From: Conus ventricosus
Taxonomy: Eukaryota > Mollusca > Gastropoda > Neogastropoda > Conidae
Direction of reading: 5' to 3'
DNA: 42,500 nt
Assembly: GCA_018398815.1 (NCBI GenBank)
Contig: CM031610.1
Coordinates: 27,893,145 to 27,935,644, forward strand
Shown piece after piece: positions 12,068-22,773 of this stretch (the stretch's first letter is position 1; each line of letters begins with the position of its first letter). The notes under the pieces are model-generated. The model had not been told where the DNA came from and did no database searches. It saw only the letters and a program-made list of their open reading frames with translations. Position numbers and translations under genes: made by a program.

Positions 12068-13228
12068 ATTATGGTGGAGATGTGGGGTATAGGTATATGT
12101 ATGTGGTAGTGTAAAAGCGACACTCTGAGCTCGCTGCCATCTGACCCTTGAGAGACCTGTCTTTCCTTCAAAACATGTATTAACGGGTGGTTGGTTGGGT
12201 GGGTTCTAGAGTCGGTAAGGAACCCATTGGAGCGGACCGGTTTTGGGGTGCTGTCGGCAGTAGAGTTCCGCGATCTGTGGTCGGACCTTCGGCGCTTCCG
12301 TTCCGCGTTCGTCTCCGTGTTTATCTTTTGTCTAGTACCGCCGGCTATTGTCGAGTCCGTTCGCCCTTTTCTCATTACCTTTGTTAGAATAGGTACTTGG
12401 GTGGAGATAGAAGGGGTTTTGAATTTGAGATCAATAGGTCTTGCTTGTGCAGAGTCGTCGATATCAGTGCTTGTGCTGATTAGGATTTTGGTCTGCATTT
12501 TGCCTGTACCCAAGAACGCCGACTGTGGCAGTGAGGTAAGTGTAGGCAGGCTGGCCAAGCATTTGGTGCTTTGTTTACAACGCAAACTTTGACACTTTCT
12601 TAGTTCCGATACCGTGTTTGCGCGAAAATCTGTCTTGCATAGTCTATCTACTAAATTTCACAAAAAAAGGAAAGAGTGTTTATTCTTGGTGGCGTGTTAT
12701 TTCATTGTTATTACACACTAGGTCGTAGGATCTGTGTTGTTTAGTCTAAGGGATTAGCCCTAAGTTGATAGGCTTTCCTCTTCTGTCTAGCGCACATACA
12801 AGCAGTTAATTTGCTCTCCTATCTAGCTGATGTTGTTAGGTCTTTCTTAATTGTTCAACACTAATTTGTGTGACTGAGGTGATTGGAATGTCAGATTTGT
12901 CAGTCGTATGTTGAGAACGTGGAGTAGTGTCTTCTGATACATTTAAGCATCTTTCCAAAGAGCCACTTGCGTCTTTTTCTGTCGCCCCCCCCCCCCCCCC
13001 CCCCCTCTCATCCGTTCCCCTTTCAGTCAAGAGCAGTCATTTTGGCACGTGGTTCCCGCCTTCGAACTAGATCGTGTTGCACGGGGATTTCGGCGCGCTC
13101 ATCGGGCCACTCTGTTCTGGTCGGGTCGGTTCTGTCCGGTGCCCCAGTGACTGTTGTTGCACGTGTTCTTCCGTGTTTACGTCAGTCGCCGGCAGAATCT
13201 AAGTGAGCTGTTTGACTCGAGGTACGGA
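12068..13228. other. LTR element interior, left part, no recognised gene
   Basis: Directly follows the 5' LTR. The first TGG (12072-12074) begins a candidate primer-binding site, but I could not match it to a particular tRNA. A 133-codon plus frame (12191-12592) and an overlapping 179-codon minus frame (12046-12585) lack any retroviral-type motif; the minus frame crosses into the LTR. A poly-C tract lies at 12985-13005. Most likely non-coding leader and packaging-type sequence of a non-autonomous element. Confidence 0.6.
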
Positions 13229-13785
13229 TGTAACAGCCCGTTCTTACCGCTCTCTGGAACTTACCCCGGGGTAAGTCTGGGCTAGCCTGCTTTTACCCCC
13301 GGGGTCATTCTAGAACTAGCTAGAACGCCCCCCCCCCCCCCCCCCTAGTTGAAACTTACCCCCGCAGGGTAAGTTTGGGCTAGCCTGGATTTAACCCCCC
13401 CCCCCCCCCCCCCCCCCCCAGGGTCAATCTAGGACTATTTGGAATCTTTCTCCACCCCACTCCACCTTTCAAACAATAGAGGGGTTATTCAGGGTTTTCC
13501 TCTGCCTTTCCCAACATGCACACCCGCCTTAAAAAAAGTGTTAGCCTGCATATTTACACCCCTCTCCCCATTTCCTATATAGTCAGTGGGTTTAGACAAA
13601 GTGTAGTTCTAGACTCTTCTCAATAGATGGACCTCCTACTTCCCCAACCCCCCCCCCCCCTCCCACACACACACCCCGGTTCACTAACAGATACGCATTT
13701 ACATTTCTCGCGCTAGCTTACATGCGAGGGTCAATATTCGGGTGTGTGAGTACGCCCGTGCATGCGTGGAAAGAAAGACGGCTAC

Positions 13786-13872
13786 ATGCCAACGTGACCA
13801 AGTGCCAATGTGACCAAGCGTAGTTGTGACAAAATGTCGTGACCACGTGTCGTTGTGACCAAGTACCGTTGT
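13786..13872. repeat. Degenerate short tandem repeat (TGTGACCAAGTGCC-like)
   Basis: About five imperfect copies of a 16-17-base motif of the form GTGACCAAGTGCCRTT, decaying from left to right, just left of the 113-bp array inside the inverted-repeat element. Confidence 0.65.
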
Positions 13873-13892
13873 AGCTTCATCCCGGTTTCCCT

Positions 13893-14415
13893 CTTTTAAC
13901 TATTTTACAGCTATTTAGAGTGAGTACTGTGTACCTTAGCTTGTACAATGTAGATGACTAGTGGTCAGTGCCACTGACCACTGGTCATTATGACGTAAAT
14001 CGGAGATTTTAACTATTTAACAGCTAATTAGTGTTTCACGAGTGCTTGTGTACCTTGTACAATGTAGATTACTTGCGGTCAGTGCCACTGACTACTGGTC
14101 ATTATGACGTAAATCGGTGATTTTGATTATTTCACAGCCAACTATAGTCTCCCGAGTACCTGTGTACCTTGTACAATGCAGACGACTGGTGGTCGGTACC
14201 ACTAACCACTGGTCACCATGACGTAAATCAGATATTTCGACTATTTTACAGTTAATCAGTGTCTGAGTGTTTGCATACCTTGTGCAATGCAACCAGTGGT
14301 CAGTGTCACTGACCATTGGTCACGTTAATGTATGTCAGATTTCAACTTTTTACAGCTAATTAGTGTCTCCTGAGTGCCTGTGTACCTTGTACAATGTAGA
14401 CGACTGGGGTGGTGG
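13893..14415 (+). repeat. 113-bp tandem repeat with palindromic cores, 5 copies
   Basis: Copies begin near 13894, 14007, 14121, 14234 and 14340, each with TTTTAACTATTTTACAGC-like starts, then GTGTACCTTGTACAATG, then a palindrome. In the first copy the palindrome at 13960-13982 has perfect 11-base arms (AGTGGTCAGTG / CACTGACCACT) around a single C; later copies retain degenerate forms. GACGTAAATC follows each palindrome. The fourth copy is shortened. Dyad sites repeated in subterminal DNA of a non-autonomous element could be transposase-binding sites; this is inference. Confidence 0.85.
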
Positions 14416-14558
14416 TGGTCAGTTCCAACTTGGGGGGGGGGGGGGGAGGTAAGTTCCAGCTAGTCCTGGAATGACCCGGGGGTAAAATCAGGCTAGCCCA
14501 GACTTACCCCGGCCCGGGGTAAGTTCCAGAGGGGGGGGGGTAAGAATGGGCTGTTACA

Positions 14559-15865
14559 CCGGATATAAGTTTGTTACCCATGTGTGGTAACTTTGGTTTG
14601 GTTTCTTTGCACACCTGTGCACAAGGGCCGTTGTTAAGAAATAAAACGCTTTTGCCTTGTCGATTTGTTGGTTAATTCCACGTCGTGTCGGAATTGGTTC
14701 AGGTTTGGACATTGTGTTCTATAGAGGAAAAGAAACTGTTGAGCTCGGACCACGTTTTCTGGCCAGCGGGTTTTGAAGATTCCTGTTCTCAACGCTCTGA
14801 AGTGATAAAAACGTAGCTGAGTATCTCCTTCGTTGGAATTCAGGGGAAATAACTCGAGCTCTTAGCTAGTTATTGGATTTGGATACTCGGTGTTCATTTG
14901 GTGAGAAGAGGTTAGTTTGCTTTACTTATTGAGCTTAGCCAGGGTTAAGCGATTCAGTTCGTTTGGGCTAGCTTAGTGTGGCAGTACTCTTTGCTGTAAT
15001 TTGGTTCGTGAAAGCATTCTTTTCGATTCGAGTATGAACGGTTTTGGGGATTGACTACACTTAGTCATAAAGTCATACATTGTTGGCTTTGTTGTTCAAA
15101 CTACTCTTGTCTTGTGAGACATACTTTAGACTGACATGCGGTTGGAGATTCGTTGTTGGCTACACTTAGTCAAAAAAGTCGTGCTTGTAGGACTGTCATT
15201 TCTTCTTGTTTTGGGGGAATATTGTTACAGTTGTTGACTACACTTAGTCATAGAGTTACACTTCTGAAACCTTACTACTCCGTATTTCCTTCTCGTGGGA
15301 ATATAGTTGCGATTCAGCGGATTGGAGTTGCTGATACGTTGTGAGCTTACTCAGTTTTAGTTCACATTCTTGGACTTGAACTTTTGGGATTCTAACTTGG
15401 AGGAACTTGTGACTTTAGAGGAAATAGTGTTGGTTAGCCACTCTTGGTTCGTTGAATAGAAGTACTTCCTCGTGGCGTTTTGTTAGGGTTATCCGTGGGT
15501 GTTTCACTTAGATCAAATCCCAGTGTCATTTTTCATTCAGTATCTTTCAGTGAGTTGTCATTCTCGGTGTGTTGGTTAACAATCGTGTTGGTGTTACCCC
15601 TGTATAACTCGCTGATTTAAGATAGTGCGTTTCTTCCCTTTGGAAATTAGGGATAGTTCTGTTCAAACTTAGCGACTATTCACAGGATCTTGGGTTTATG
15701 TCCACTTAGTATTGTCCTATACTGTTGACTTGTGGGTTAAAGTAATATGTAACCTTCGCCCTCCTGGGCGAGGAAAGTCTACATGAGTGTAAGGGTGTAC
15801 ATAATGTATTGGAGGCTGTGATAGGCTGTGCCTCAGTGGTACAAGCCTCTTTGGTTGGGGGGTGT
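14559..15865. other. LTR element interior, right part, no recognised gene
   Basis: No coding motif is seen. An AATAAA-containing stretch lies at about 14640. The motif CTACACTTAGTCA recurs at about 15053, 15160 and 15236 with similar following sequence, a weak dispersed repeat. The last bases (15853-15865, GGTTGGGGGGTGT) are G-rich and directly precede the 3' LTR, a position suiting a polypurine tract. Confidence 0.55.
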
Positions 15866-18374
15866 TGTCACGGACGTACATGCTTTTAGTTGAAAAGATA
15901 AATCGTTTCTTAAACCCAGTGTAAATTGGAATGTTGACAGTGATTTTACTACATTGGCCGGGTGTTGACCGGTGAGCTATTTTTGTTACCCTGGGTGCGC
16001 TTCGTACGTGCATTTCGCTCCCATCCTCCAATACTTCATTTTTTTGTAAAGCTTTCTTTTTCTGTTTTTCGTGGTTCCCTTCTTTAGCTGCTAGTCGCGT
16101 TATTTTTTTTAGGACGTCCAGTACAGGGCCCTGTGTTCAGCATAGATCCTGATGCTTATCGTTCGTTTTTCACGTGATGCATCAGCAGATGTCAGGTGCC
16201 ACAGGTGAGCGGTTTTTACCTGTAGCCAGCTTGGTTAGGTTAGTGGTGTGGCTTACGGACCTTGAATCGGGGAGATCTCTATCTCTGCCAGCCGGAGCCT
16301 TCCTGTTTGAATCCACTTCGGGTAGGTTGCGTGGAACTGACTTTCAAAGAATTCCACTTGTCACCCCTGGGATAATAATTTAAAAAAATAATGAATACTT
16401 ATATAGCGCCTATTCTCGGCTAGAGGCCAAGCTCTAAGCGCTTTACAATCAACACTCGCTTACACAACGGGCTGCCTACCTGGGTAGTGCCGACTGAAGA
16501 GCTGCCAGCTGGCGCTTCATTCAGTCGTTTCCCGTGTCATCCATTCAGTATCGTTCAATATCGATCCCTCATTTTCCTTACTTCCTTCATTTTTTCCATT
16601 TCTCACGCAGGGTGCATGCTATGTGTAACGTGTCATCCATACCAACGGCCAAACTGGCCTACTCTTCCGAAAGTTGGTGATGGGATTTTACGTGTGAGCA
16701 AGATGTTATGCATGCGTTCACACACGGAACCTCGGTTTATAGTCTCATTCGAAGGACTGTATGGGAAATGGAGTCAGAACCAATGTTAACTCCGAAGGAT
16801 AAATCCCCTGTACCGAAACGCCCCGGCGGAGGTTCGAACCCGCAACCCCAGGATCACCAAGATTACGAGTCGGGCGCTCTACCAACTGAGCTATTCCGGG
16901 ATCCCTATCCCTGCCAGCTGGAAGAAGCACCTTAGGTCGTCCCTGACCTGAAAGTCCTCTTCAGTGTGGACCGTCAGTTTGGCTTCCACCCTTCATTGGA
17001 CCGGGAAGTGGACCGTTCTTCACCTCGCCCATCCGCCATTCCGGTAACTACATGTTCTGTTTTGGACAGCGTATTGTTTCATTTTGGTTTTCTAGCCTTT
17101 CAGCGGTTGAGAGGTTTTTCTTCTTCCCTACACGTGCCGTTGGCTCAGGCACACCTTTTCTGTGTGTAACTGCTCCAAAGCGGGGGAGAAGTATGAAACT
17201 GGTGTCGGGATATGCACGTACCTATGTCCTTCTTGTAAAATTGTAGAAACGCATGGTCTTTAAGCGCGTTTAGGCCGTGGAGCGAGGAATTCTCGCCTTA
17301 TCGCCCCTACATTTGGTTCCGTTCTCTTCATGTCCGGTGTTCTATATGTTTGTGTGACAGAAGTGTGGATGGACTTTAACTGTATTTATTGACCAAGGAA
17401 AGTGTCCTTAGTAGAGGTCAACTAAAAGGAAAAAAGGGGAAGAAGTTATTCTAATTAAGTTGCCCTTTTTGTAGTGACATAAACGACGTTGTTGACCTTA
17501 TTTACTCTATTGTGACCCTTGATACTGTGACGCACTGCCAGACCCACTACGTTACCACACATTGACTGCCACAAGGACTGCAGGGCGGTGATTTGTCTGG
17601 AGACTGATCTCCGCCGTAGGGCGGAGGTTTTTGCCCATTTTAGTTACAGCCTCCATTCTTGGGCTGGCTGGGCGACCAGCATCCGCGGACCCTGCAGTCA
17701 ACCTTCACCCCGGCACCAGCCTTCGTTCAAACCTGTGAACTGGCGGTGGTGAACTCTTCTACTACTTCTCCGAGACGGCTGCTTCACCTCTGACCCGGAG
17801 ACCAGCCAACGACGACCTTCACCTCGCTACGAAATCTACCTCCCTCTGCGAACCTCTTCCGTTATGGACGATTGAGTTACGTTACCGTTTCGTGTGGTGT
17901 AAATGTGGGTCTGGCGTGTGTGTGTGTGTGTGTGTGTTTAAAGGCTGTCACTGGTTCGCTTTTTGTTTTAACTCTGTAGGTCCTGTCGGATGTAGTATTG
18001 TTTCTAGAACTATCTTTCTTCCGTCATTCTGCTGAATGTCCTTGTAGCGGGTTAGGTTGGGATAGTAGCGGGATCCTGGGGTATTTGGAAGTGTTTTTCT
18101 TTTCTCTTTCAGTTTACCTTGTCCCCAAAGACAGCTAGTTCTGGGTAGTGCCTTCTAAGCCCCGCTTCTCTCTTGACTATCGTCTCTCTTTGTTAGAGTC
18201 CCTACCCTGTCTGGAGTGCTAGTGCGAGTGAATGGTTGTATTGTAAATAAAAGTTTTGATTGAAACATCTTTTCCTCTTGTGGTCTTGTGAGCTTGAGTG
18301 TTCGCTCCGTTTCTGCCACTGCACATTACCTACATAAGAACCCCCACCCCTGTCAGGTGTACTCCCACTTGACA
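15866..18374 (+). repeat. 3' LTR (2509 bp, contains a nested SINE)
   Basis: Starts TGTCACGGACG and ends CACTTGACA, collinear with the 5' LTR except for a SINE at 16374-16897 and lack of the two 5'-LTR-specific segments. AATAAA lies at 18246-18251. The GTTAA target duplication follows at 18375-18379, and then the unit 2 sequence resumes. Confidence 0.87.
16374..16897 (-). mobile_element. tRNA-derived SINE, copy 2, nested in the 3' LTR
   Basis: Flanked by GGGAT at 16369-16373 and 16898-16902; the 5' LTR reads straight through here. On the minus strand a tRNA-like head begins at 16897 with box A-like TAGCTCAGTTGGTAGAG and box B-like GGTTCGAACC, with CTCGTAA in the anticodon-loop position. The body matches SINE copy 1. 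The tail region differs: it carries ATATAGCGCC...AAGCGCTTTAC (16400-16450) and an A/T-rich terminus, so the two copies share head and body but have different 3' ends. Confidence 0.85.
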
Positions 18375-18379
18375 GTTAA
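18375..18379. repeat. 5-bp target-site duplication GTTAA, right
   Basis: Matches 9274-9278 on the other side of the LTR element. Confidence 0.88.
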
Positions 18380-18651
18380 TATTTGTCAGCATTTTGTGGA
18401 GAATGGTTACCTTTGAATTACATTGCCGAAGAAAACACAAAACACGGAATAACTTCCCTCAGTGCACATTTGTGGACAATATGAGCTGATGATGTGTTTT
18501 CGTGTCCTCATTGCTCAAGTGTCTTTAAAGTGTGTTTTCTTTTTATTAGATTTCTATTCGTTAAACCTACACAGTGGTCATAACTCACGTTGTGGAAAAC
18601 AATGTAAAGCTCTGAGTAAAACAAAGATTCAGTAGTTTATCAGAATCAGAG

Positions 18652-18652
<1 letters not shown>

Positions 18653-18729
<77 letters not shown>

Positions 18730-18734
18730 GTGTG

Positions 18735-18800
<66 letters not shown>
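18653..18800. repeat. (CT)n microsatellite, unit 2 counterpart
   Basis: CT-rich tract with interruptions by GT and TT, orthologous in position to 4119-4245 of unit 1. Confidence 0.93.
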
Positions 18801-18804
<4 letters not shown>

Positions 18805-20285
18805 CCCCTCCCTCCCTCTCCCCTGCATCCCTCTACCTTTGTCTGTCCCTGTCTCTGCCTCTTGTTCAAAATTAAATTCAGGTTTTAACGTTTTCATTGA
18901 ACACAAACTCTTTAAAGTACTTCCTAAACTTTTTAAAGGTTTTCCCAGCTGCAGGTCCTCATTCCATTACCATGGCAACTGGTTTCATTCTCGGAGAATG
19001 TCAGAGTAAAGTAACAAATGAGACGAAAATAACAAAACAGCTCAAGGAAATAGGAACCGGTCTGTCCACGAAAACACGATCCCCGAGGTCTACTCTGACC
19101 TCATTCTGTTTTTTGAGCACGTGAAATCATTGGCCGTTTCCAGAGATGAATGGCTGACGTCATTACTCAAGGGAACGGAGTGCCATGGAGTGAGCCTGTT
19201 GTCTATAGGAAAGCTGGTGCACACTGGAGAGAGCGAGAGAGAGCGCGAGAGAGAGTGTATTGTGTTCTGCTTATGTTTGAAATGTTCGCACATTGTATAT
19301 TCCTCTTTTCTTGGCCTTCATACATTTTTTTTACATTTCTAACTGTACAAAATAATATACCTCTTTACATGTTTTTGTTTTCTTTTTATTTCTCTGATTC
19401 TACTGCCAGCATATTGGTAAAGCCGTAAAGGGCAGAAGAACAAGAACAAGAAGAGGAAGAAAGACACTTGTAAGAGCCGAGCTCAAAGGACCATGCTGTG
19501 AAATCCACAGTGAACCCTTTCGTTTTGGTAGGTTATATGCATAATCCTACGTGAATCGAAATCAAAGCGGTCTTCATTCTTATAATTTCTTGAATGGCAT
19601 GCTTTGTGCATTCTGAAAGCTTGTTCCAGTATTCAGCTGCTGTTAACATGAAACCATGTTTCTGTGTGTTAAAAGCACAGGCGCCAGATGGTCAGATACA
19701 CTTTCATACGTGCAGTATAGCATGCCAGGGTGATCCCTGTCGGATAACTGCCAAATACAACTTCTAAACACACGCACACACGCACACACTCACTATCATT
19801 GTAAATGACCTGAAAATACACTCCTGCGGGGCTGATTCAGACTGTTGCAAAAACAGTCGTCACATGGTCTCAGATGGTTAAAACTAGGACTGTCAACACA
19901 CAGAGTAATTGATATGGTATGAGAACATCCCGGGCCTGCGATTTTCAGCACGCTCTCACAGATACAAGCCCGACAGCGATCCCCCACATCTTATGACCAG
20001 TGCCATTCTTTCCACACCGTACATCTCGTTCCGCCATTTTCCTCGCCACATATCTCGTTCCGACCATCACGCCCCCCCCCCCCCCCCCCCCCCTTGAGGT
20101 TTACAAGGGAGATTACCAACCTTGGAAAATCGATGACATCAAAGCAGGAGTAATGGGGGGCGCGGGGGGAGGTGGGGGGGGGGACTCGGGCCAGAATGTG
20201 CGCCTCTAATGTGTTTCACTGTGCTCGCTGTTCCGTGTCCGTGGCTGTGAAATGCAGTCACAGGGAAAAGTGTGATAGATGACGT

Positions 20286-20830
20286 GGTCACCTATTTCTT
20301 GATCTGCGAGGCGTTTTGTGATGAGGGGGGGGGGGGGGGGGTTGTTCTGGTGAGTGACTTCCGATGTATAGAGTTCCTTTGACAGCTACTATTTCTAGGC
20401 ATGAAGAACCAGTGATTGTCAAGCGTTGGCGTTCACATGTAGAAAATAATGCGAGTGTAACCTAACTGAATTGATGTGCAAAGCTCCGTGTGTTCTTACA
20501 AATTCTGATCAGAATCTACATACATTTCACTGTCTGCTGCTCTTGAAATTACCGGCATTCAGAGAATTTAGTGTTTTAGACTTGGACTGAAAGAGTTAAA
20601 AGAAACGGTAAGGGTGCTAACGTATTCAATGTCGCTGGTCAGATATCGCCGTCAGCGTAGCTGCTGGTGTGTAAATGTACTGAATCAGATCCATTACGGC
20701 ACGTACAAAAGGAGTCAACAGTTTTGTAAGTTCCCTGCAGGGATGGTCCTCAATCTTCCTGGAATAGTAAAGATTGGATTGTAGTTTTTTATTTAAAGAA
20801 AAAAAATCATTCCTGAGCTGGGAAAAATTG
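20286..20830. other. Unique non-coding stretch right of the duplication
   Basis: Beyond the end of unit 2 the sequence is no longer shared with unit 1. A poly-G run lies at 20324-20341. Short open frames show no domain. Nothing further is recognised up to the hammerhead-like motif. Confidence 0.5.
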
Positions 20831-20835
20831 CCAAA

Positions 20836-20871
20836 TACGCAACGCGTTTCGACCGATTGGGTCTTCTTCAG
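20836..20871 (-). ncRNA. Hammerhead-ribozyme-like core
   Basis: Read on the minus strand, CTGAAGA (20871-20865) is followed by one extra A, a 4-bp stem II (GACC/GGTC) with a 5-base loop, then GAAA, a 3-bp stem III (CGC/GCG with GTT loop), and TA at the cleavage position. This order (CUGANGA, stem II, GAAA, short stem III, UH) is that of a type I hammerhead with a minimal stem III, as described for Penelope-like elements and animal retrozymes. The extra A before stem II and a poorly paired stem I in the flanks are departures, so the copy may be inactive. No reverse transcriptase or GIY-YIG sequence is found nearby. It is probably a remnant of such a retroelement. Confidence 0.45.
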
Positions 20872-20939
20872 GCAGAACAAATGACGTTCAAAACAATGGA
20901 AACACAGGACGAACAATCGCTCATCTCTTTAATCTGGGT

Positions 20940-22090
20940 GCACAAAACCTCTGAACCGAGCTTGTATGGTTTAGTATTTGGATTTCCTGATGAATTTAAC
21001 GAACGATAGATCAGCAGAAAAACGCATATCATAATATGATTATCCTGCCATAGCTTACGCAGAACTGCAGGCCAGATTTGGGTCAGATACGCGTTTGACT
21101 TTCCATCGTGTGAAATTTCTAAGGATCAAACAATACCAGTTAAAATAGATCTGAGCAACAGTACTGCGCTCTTTCCGTATTGGTGTAGCGTTGTGGAGCC
21201 ACACGATGTTTCTGGCCCTGCTTGTTTGTGTACCTGCGAGTGTATTTGCAAGAAATGTCTTAATTAAGGTGTCTCGGAAATCTTCATCCTCTTTCCCAGA
21301 GTTCCTTACAGAATAGTATACACACGTGATTCCATTGTTGCAGTCTTTGGGGCCAAAACGGACTGCTGTCTGAAGGAAAGACATACCAGTGATTCGTTAA
21401 GGCCATGACACCATCACACAGGGTTTGCGTCCGCTCTCCTACGCTCTTTTCATTAGCTGTGATTCTAGTGTGCGTATGACAGTCTAGTACGTTGAAAGGT
21501 TGTACCTCTAACTGCTCAATCTTCTCTGTCCTGTTGCTATACTCGCTCCAACTGAACATAATCAGGTTCCCAGGGTGACCGTACCACCTGGAGTTGCATA
21601 CATTTACTTGAAAAAGATATTAAGAGGTAGGCTGCGCTCTTGTGTGTGAAAGGCGAAAGTGAAGGGAAATAGGGGATGCCGAAATAGCGACGAGGATAGT
21701 TTTCAGAAAGACAAAGAAAGGATCATCTCGTGAATATAGTAATGGCACTGAAATGATCGTTGAAAGATTGTTCAATGAAATGTATGACTGTGCTGTGAAT
21801 ATAGTAGTAATGGTACTGGAATGATCGTTGAAAGATTGTTCAATTAAATGTAAGACTGAGTTGGTCGTTGAAAGGCTGTTCAATGAGATTGACAGTGTGG
21901 AACTGACATAGTCGTTCAAATGCTCTTCAGTGCTTCAAAATGTCGAAATGATGAATAGTTCCCAGTGAGATAAGTTTATAACGATCTTTTTTTTAAATGA
22001 AAATCAAGATGTCGGTGAGATTAACAAACACCATGGTGCTTACTGGCATCAAGATCATGCCTGTGCACCCCTATCTGCTTGTTTATGACA
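20940..22090. other. Non-coding stretch with a weak tandem repeat
   Basis: Minus-strand open frames of about 90-110 codons (21055-21384, 21284-21559) show no recognisable domain. At about 21732-21900 the phrase GATCGTTGAAAGATTGTTCAAT and neighbours recur about three times with a spacing near 66 bases and then decay. Nothing else is supported. Confidence 0.5.
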
Positions 22091-22304
22091 TTGTCCACAA
22101 CATACAGTATAATGACAAGAGCTGTGAATCTACGTTACCTTTCATAGTAAATTTCTGCATCACTGGAGCCTGAGAGATTCGGACAACGGCATTTGTCGGG
22201 GAAATAAGGCAATTTCAGAGATGTTGTGGTCTCCCCTTAGTGGGAAAAAAGCACACCTAAGTCCAAAAACGCTGACCAGAGTCTCGTATCCTACAGATAT
22301 ATAC

Positions 22305-22376
22305 CTCTGAAGGGATTCGAACCCTCAATCTCCACGCCTTTAGCCTCCAGAGCTACCCACTTCACCAAACCGGTTG
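22305..22376 (-). repeat. tRNA-like segment, probable SINE head remnant
   Basis: On the minus strand the sequence has a box B-like GGTTCGAATCC (near 22315-22326) and, about 45 bases upstream, GTGAAGTGGGTAGCTC resembling box A. The T-arm can pair (GAGGG/CCCTT), but no convincing acceptor stem closes the molecule, so a functional tRNA gene is unlikely. It is not the same SINE family as copies 1 and 2. Confidence 0.45.
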
Positions 22377-22730
22377 GTATGACATTTAGGATCATGGGAA
22401 AGTAGTTGAAGCTAAGTGGGATACCTATATCTGGTAAACATAGAGTTGACCTCTGTATAGCTGGATACATAAGGTGAGGTACATCAGGTTGGAATAGATA
22501 CGAATTGACATATGCGGAGATGGGACACACAGACTGGGGCACATATCTTTGACATATGTAAAGCCAAGACTCTTAAGAGTGGGGTACATAAGACTGGGTT
22601 ACGTAGAGTAGGGCACAGCGTTCGGACAAGAAGAGTGCAATCTTCAGTTCTATCACTTTTGGTATTCAATACTTGTATCATGCAGTCCGCAGCTTCAAAT
22701 GAGAGAGTGAGTGAGAGTGCGTGAGAGTGC

Positions 22731-22733
<3 letters not shown>

Positions 22734-22771
<38 letters not shown>
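22734..22771. repeat. (GA)n microsatellite
   Basis: A GA tract following GTGAGAGTGC repeats, about 38 bases. No gene spans it. Confidence 0.9.

Positions 22772-22773
<2 letters not shown>

Larger units (their letters stand above)
13229..14558. mobile_element. Inverted-repeat (MITE-like) element nested in the LTR element
   Basis: The ends are TGTAACAGCCCGTTCTTACC (13229) and its near reverse complement ending GGGCTGTTACA (14558). Inverted similarity continues for roughly 105-110 bases (13229-13335 against 14449-14558), including GGAACTTACCCCGG and GGGCTAGCC blocks. Candidate 5-bp flanking duplications are ACGGA and CCGGA, with one mismatch. The 1.33-kb interior has no open reading frame of note and carries a five-copy tandem repeat, so it looks like a non-autonomous DNA transposon. 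The superfamily is not recognised. Confidence 0.72.
9279..18374 (+). mobile_element. LTR retrotransposon lacking coding capacity (LARD-like), 9.1 kb
   Basis: The element starts TGTCATGGACG and ends CACTTGACA, the TG...CA form of LTR retrotransposons, and is flanked by GTTAA duplications. Direct long repeats at 9279-12067 and 15866-18374 bound about 3.8 kb of interior DNA. No gag, protease, RT or integrase is found there on either strand. A TGG-starting primer-binding-site candidate lies at 12072, four bases after the 5' LTR. A G-rich stretch (15853-15865) stands where a polypurine tract should be. Plus orientation is inferred from these signals and from AATAAA near each LTR end. It would depend on enzymes of an autonomous relative. 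An alternative is a large internal deletion of a once-coding element. Confidence 0.85.
6091..20285. repeat. Tandem segmental duplication, unit 2 (interrupted)
   Basis: Second copy of the unit at 281-6090, in direct orientation. It is expanded by a SINE (7327-7734), a 45-bp minisatellite (7855-8660) and an LTR element (9279-18374); the ancestral sequence resumes at about 18380. It lacks the unit 1 Tc1-like element and about 200 bases that unit 1 has near 5185-5388. The join at about 6050-6095 contains the unit-end sequence that recurs at 20190-20280. No host gene is seen within it. Confidence 0.85.

Noticed and set aside
12046..12592. Possible gag-like frames on both strands inside the LTR element
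   Set aside because: No zinc knuckle, protease or capsid-like pattern; the minus frame runs into the LTR.
20626..21559. Penelope-type reverse transcriptase near the hammerhead-like motif
   Set aside because: Minus-strand frames here show no RT or GIY-YIG motifs.
22305..22376. Functional tRNA gene on the minus strand
   Set aside because: Box A- and B-like sequences are present but no matching acceptor stem is seen, so it is kept only as a tRNA-like SINE remnant.
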